This document shows positions 5,881 to 8,271 of a stretch of DNA of 8,271 nt, in pieces. This DNA is from an uncultured Eubacteriales bacterium (lineage in GTDB: Bacteria; Bacillota; Clostridia; Christensenellales; Borkfalkiaceae): assembly GCA_905207385.1 (NCBI GenBank), contig CAJLLH010000048.1, positions 1 to 8,271 of the forward strand, in the 5' to 3' direction. The notes beneath the pieces were generated by a model that worked only from the letters and a program-made list of their open reading frames with translations, was not told the origin of the DNA and made no database searches. The first letter of the stretch is position 1. Every line of letters starts with the position of its first letter. A program made the position numbers and the translations under genes.

Positions 5881-6527
5881 ATAAGTACGCAAAAATAAGC
5901 CTCGACGGCCTTATTTTCCAGAACCCCACATTTATGCTCGTACTGGGCACCTGCCCTACTCTGGGACTCATATCCTCAGCTTCCAGTGCGGCGGGCATGG
6001 GACTTACCGTCGTTGTAATTCTTACCTTAAGCAATATGCTTATATCGGCAATGCGCAAGATTATACCCAACGAAGTGCGCATACCCGCTTACATTGTTAT
6101 AATCGCTACGCTGGTTACGCTTGCGCGAATGATTCTTGAAAAGTTCGTGCCCGACCTTTACGACAGTCTTGGCGGATTCCTGGCGCTTATCGTGGTTAAC
6201 TGCATAATTCTTGGCAGAGCAGAAGCGTTTGCAAACAAGCACACCGTAATCGAATCTGCCGTGGACGGCGTTGCAACAGGCCTCGGCTTCACATGCGCGC
6301 TCACCATTATGGGAATTATCTGCGAATTCCTCGGCTCCGGCTCTATATTCGGCGCACAGATTATGGAATTCAAAATCGGCGCGTTCTCAACGCCCGCGGG
6401 CGCGTTCCTCGTATACGGCATCTGCATTGCCCTGTTCGTATACATCATGGACAGCATCGAACGTTTCCGCAGAGAAAGGAAAAACAAGCCCCTCACCCAC
6501 GAATCGCTTGTCAAGGAGGTGGCATAA
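5877..6527 (+). CDS. rnfE: RnfE, membrane core subunit of the Rnf complex
   Basis: RnfE is a six-helix membrane protein that pairs with its paralogue RnfA in inverted orientation to form the core of the complex. In solved Rnf and Nqr structures the RnfA/RnfE (NqrE/NqrD) pair holds a 2Fe-2S centre in the membrane. The 216 residues match the family length. The two conserved half motifs are present: NPTFMLVLGTCPTLG (16-30, Cys26) and VNCIILGRAEAFA (107-119, Cys109), supplying the cysteines expected for that cluster. A charged C-terminal tail (RRERKNKPL, about 198-206) is probably cytoplasmic. The gene overlaps rnfG by four bases and ends directly against the rnfA ATG. Identification is secure. 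Confidence 0.97.
   Translation: MNKYAKISLDGLIFQNPTFMLVLGTCPTLGLISSASSAAGMGLTVVVILTLSNMLISAMRKIIPNEVRIPAYIVIIATLVTLARMILEKFVPDLYDSLGGFLALIVVNCIILGRAEAFANKHTVIESAVDGVATGLGFTCALTIMGIICEFLGSGSIFGAQIMEFKIGAFSTPAGAFLVYGICIALFVYIMDSIERFRRERKNKPLTHESLVKEVA
6513..6520 (+). promoter_or_regulatory. ribosome binding site of rnfA
   Basis: AAGGAGGT is seven bases before the rnfA ATG at 6528, within the last codons of rnfE, whose TAA (6525-6527) abuts that ATG. Confidence 0.85.
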
Positions 6528-7133
6528 ATGGCTACTTTTATAGCTATAGTTCTTGCGGCCGTTCTTACCCAGAACTTTATAACAGTTAAAACGTACGGCA
6601 TATGCCCCTTCCTGGGCGTTTCAAAAAACACCTCGTCGGCAGTAGGCATGGGCGTTGCGGTTACCGTAGTTATGGCGATAGCAACTGCCGTTACCTACCC
6701 CCTCTACGAATATGTAATGGTTCCGCTCAAGATAGACTTCCTTGAAATTATCTTCTTCATATTCATCATTGCCGCGCTCGTGCAGATGATTGAACAGGTA
6801 ATCAAAAAGGTTTCCCCCACCCTTTACAAGGCCATGGGCATCTATCTTCCCCTTATAACCACCAACTGCGCAGTACTCGGCGTGTGCGAACTTGTTATCG
6901 GCGATATGAGCAAAATAATAGGCGCTGCCACCATGAATACGGGTTGGGCTGTACTTTATGCAGTTTTTGCAGGACTCGGCTTTACGCTCGTCATGATTAT
7001 AATGAGCGGTCTGCGCGAAAAAATATCCTGCTACGGCAATATGCCCAAGGCTATAAAGGGCTTCCCCATTGCAATGGTTACGGCAAGCATCATATGCATG
7101 GCTTTCACCGTGTTCAGCTACATTCAGCTTTAA
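6528..7133 (+). CDS. rnfA: RnfA, membrane core subunit of the Rnf complex
   Basis: RnfA is the inverted partner of RnfE, a six-helix membrane protein that takes part in electron transfer and in the ion path of the complex. The 201 residues are close to the usual length of about 190-200. Conserved motifs are TQNFITVKTYGICPFLG (14-30, Cys26) and YLPLITTNCAVLGV (106-119, Cys114), which are the cysteines expected to share the membrane 2Fe-2S centre with RnfE. The paralogy is visible directly: GICPFLGVSKNTSSAVGMG here against GTCPTLGLISSASSAAGMG in RnfE. The rnfB ribosome binding site overlaps its stop codon. Identification is secure. Confidence 0.97.
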   Translation: MATFIAIVLAAVLTQNFITVKTYGICPFLGVSKNTSSAVGMGVAVTVVMAIATAVTYPLYEYVMVPLKIDFLEIIFFIFIIAALVQMIEQVIKKVSPTLYKAMGIYLPLITTNCAVLGVCELVIGDMSKIIGAATMNTGWAVLYAVFAGLGFTLVMIIMSGLREKISCYGNMPKAIKGFPIAMVTASIICMAFTVFSYIQL

Positions 7134-7138
7134 GGAGG
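7132..7138 (+). promoter_or_regulatory. ribosome binding site fixing the rnfB start
   Basis: AAGGAGG overlaps the rnfA stop codon and stands five bases before the ATG at 7144. It decides between this ATG and an in-frame upstream ATG at 7069 that would run 65 bases into rnfA and add a non-hydrophobic leader unlike other RnfB proteins. Confidence 0.88.
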
Positions 7139-7143
7139 GCGTT

Positions 7144-7974
7144 ATGAATTTACTTGTTACTTTAGGTACAGTCGACGCCGAAACCTGGAAAACGGTTGGC
7201 ATAGTTGCAGGCATACTTGCAGGCATTGCACTGGTGCTTGTGGTTGCCATACTCATTATCGGCAAAGTTTTCAAAGTTGACGTAGACGAAAAAGTTACTA
7301 AAATATTAGAAGACCTTGCGGGAGCTAACTGCGGCGGATGCGGCTGCTCGGGTTGCAGCGGCTTCGCCCAGAAGCTTGCCTGCGGCAAGGCTGACCTTTC
7401 AGACTGCCACGTAACCTCGCCCAAAAAGAAGGCTGAAATTGCAAAAATTCTTGGCATAGAGGTCAAGGAAGAAGCCCCCACCGTTGCCGTTGTAAAGTGC
7501 AAAGGCGGCGCAAATGCCTTCAACGCATTTGAATATAAGGGCAACCCCACCTGCGCGGCCTGCAACGGTCTGCTCGGCGGAAACAAGATGTGCAAAACCG
7601 CTTGCCTCGGCTGCGGCGACTGCGCAAATGTATGCCCCGAAAAAGCCATTAAAATGGTAAACGGCGTTGCGGAAGTTATACCCGAAAGGTGCATTTCCTG
7701 CGGGGCGTGCATAAGCGCGTGCCCCAAGCACATTATAGAACGCATTCCCGCAAACGCTCCCATTTATGTTGCTTGCTCTTCCCACTGCAAGGCGAAAGAA
7801 GTTACCACGCAGTGCAAGGTGGGCTGCATAGGCTGCGGCATATGCGCAAAGAACTGCCCTCACGGCGCTATAACCATGGTAGACAATCTGCCCGTCATTG
7901 ATTACACCAAGTGCACGGGTTGCCTTACCTGCGTTGCCAAGTGCCCCCGCAAAATTATTATTGCAAGGCAGTAA
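7144..7974 (+). CDS. rnfB: RnfB, ferredoxin-type electron-input subunit
   Basis: RnfB accepts electrons from reduced ferredoxin and passes them through Fe-S clusters toward the membrane core. From the ATG at 7144 it has 276 residues. One membrane helix lies at about 18-40. The RnfB-type 4Fe-4S domain follows with C63-C66-C71-C88. Then come four ferredoxin motifs: C154-C157-C160-C164, C183-C186-C189-C193, C228-C231-C234-C238 and C257-C260-C263-C267, most followed by Pro. Extra cysteines stand at 68, 80, 119, 137, 140, 150, 211, 215 and 224, giving 29 in all; those at 137/150 and 211/215/224 lie at the edges of ferredoxin units and may help further clusters. It is the last gene of the operon; a terminator-like hairpin follows at 8018. 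At least five clusters can be supported from the motifs. Confidence 0.96.
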   Translation: MNLLVTLGTVDAETWKTVGIVAGILAGIALVLVVAILIIGKVFKVDVDEKVTKILEDLAGANCGGCGCSGCSGFAQKLACGKADLSDCHVTSPKKKAEIAKILGIEVKEEAPTVAVVKCKGGANAFNAFEYKGNPTCAACNGLLGGNKMCKTACLGCGDCANVCPEKAIKMVNGVAEVIPERCISCGACISACPKHIIERIPANAPIYVACSSHCKAKEVTTQCKVGCIGCGICAKNCPHGAITMVDNLPVIDYTKCTGCLTCVAKCPRKIIIARQ

Positions 7975-7986
7975 AACAAAACTAAA

Positions 7987-8007
7987 TTTGCGGGATTGTT
8001 CCGCAAA
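7987..8007 (+). other. hairpin after rnfB
   Basis: TTTGCGG (7987-7993) pairs with CCGCAAA (8001-8007), 12 bases after the rnfB stop codon. What follows is A-rich rather than T-rich, so it is not a good forward terminator alone. It may stabilise the 3' end of the transcript. Confidence 0.45.
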
Positions 8008-8017
8008 ATAAAAAGAA

Positions 8018-8060
8018 AACGCGGTCGGCGAAAGTATTTTCGCCGACCGCGTTAAATTTT
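8018..8060 (+). terminator. long hairpin, likely bidirectional terminator of the rnf operon
   Basis: A perfect 16-bp stem: 8018-8033 pairs with 8038-8053 around a GTAT loop, with the core CGGTCGGCG against CGCCGACCG. On the + strand it is followed by AAATTTT, a short U-tract. On the minus strand it is followed by a much stronger run (TTCTTTTTATTTT, from 8017 down to 8005). It probably ends rnf transcription and also that of a converging gene to the right of the window. Confidence 0.75.
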
Positions 8061-8252
8061 GCAATAAGAGTATGTTAGAGGCTTTGAAATAAGGAAATGA
8101 AATTTTACTTTATAATAAGTGTACGTAAAGCAAAATTGTAATAAGAAGCTCTGAAACAAATAAATGCAGCGCAACTTTGAAATAAGTATACCTAAAGCGA
8201 CTTTAAAATAAGTAATTGCAGTGCAACTTCATACTAAATATGTAAAGCGGCG
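8057..8252. repeat. array of degenerate 26-bp tandem repeats
   Basis: Seven roughly 26-bp units and one shortened unit lie head to tail: 8057-8081 (25), 8082-8107, 8108-8133, 8134-8159, 8160-8174 (15, shortened), 8175-8200, 8201-8226 and 8227-8252. The unit begins CTTT-N-AAATAAGT and tends to end TAAAGC plus two bases; 8108, 8175 and 8201 are the clearest copies. Unit junctions make small dyads (AAAGCGACTTT at 8195-8205; TTGCAGTGCAA at 8216-8226). The period is not a multiple of three and the plus strand is full of TAA, so this is not coding. No unique spacers are present, so it is not CRISPR. Function unknown. Confidence 0.75.
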
Positions 8253-8271
8253 CGGACTTTTAAAAGTCCGC
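8252..8271. repeat. perfect 20-bp palindrome at the window edge
   Basis: GCGGACTTTT is followed immediately by its reverse complement AAAAGTCCGC. As RNA it would form a stem with a TTAA loop. It could be the stem of a terminator whose U-tract lies outside the window, or a binding dyad that bounds the repeat array. Confidence 0.6.

Noticed and set aside
7069..7143. Upstream in-frame ATG that would lengthen RnfB by 25 residues
   Set aside because: It lies inside rnfA without a ribosome binding site. The ATG at 7144 has AAGGAGG at the right distance and gives the normal RnfB N-terminus.
6621..7763. 380-codon open frame on the minus strand, opposite rnfA and rnfB
   Set aside because: It lies against two secure genes and its product looks like no known protein.
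8057..8252. CRISPR array
   Set aside because: The units are contiguous and degenerate, with no unique spacers between identical repeats.

Overview
The window carries a complete rnfCDGEAB operon, which encodes a membrane-bound ferredoxin:NAD+ oxidoreductase (Rnf complex). It lies on the + strand from about 1961 to 7974. Strong AGGAGG-type ribosome binding sites, short overlapping gene junctions, the gene order C-D-G-E-A-B and a Gx-family membrane gene just upstream all point to a Firmicute, probably an uncultured Clostridia-class anaerobe. The exact lineage is inference.

Layout. Positions 2-832 hold the 3' end of an unrecognised, probably exported protein with beta-propeller-like repeats; it ends at a clear intrinsic terminator (903-932). 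An AT-rich gap follows, with a possible promoter and a seven-codon upstream ORF. Next is a Gx transporter family membrane protein (1149-1823), a 137-bp spacer with several small hairpins, and then the six rnf genes in tight succession. After rnfB come two hairpins (the second looks like a bidirectional terminator), an array of degenerate ~26-bp tandem repeats, and a perfect 20-bp palindrome at the right edge.

How the genes work together. RnfB (ferredoxin-type Fe-S relay) takes electrons from reduced ferredoxin. RnfA and RnfE form the membrane core with a shared Fe-S site. RnfD and RnfG carry covalent FMN. RnfC (NuoF-like, two 4Fe-4S clusters) reduces NAD+. The free energy drives export of Na+ or H+; the sequence alone does not say which.

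The two most unusual proteins are RnfG and RnfD. RnfG is about 484 residues, over twice the usual length, because it has two extra FMN-binding-like domains that are copies of each other (period exactly 417 nt). The flavinylation motif of the last copy is altered from TGGAT to KCEAT. RnfD has an extra charged helical insertion of roughly 50 residues between its second and third membrane segments. The 26-bp repeat array downstream of the operon is the main non-coding oddity.
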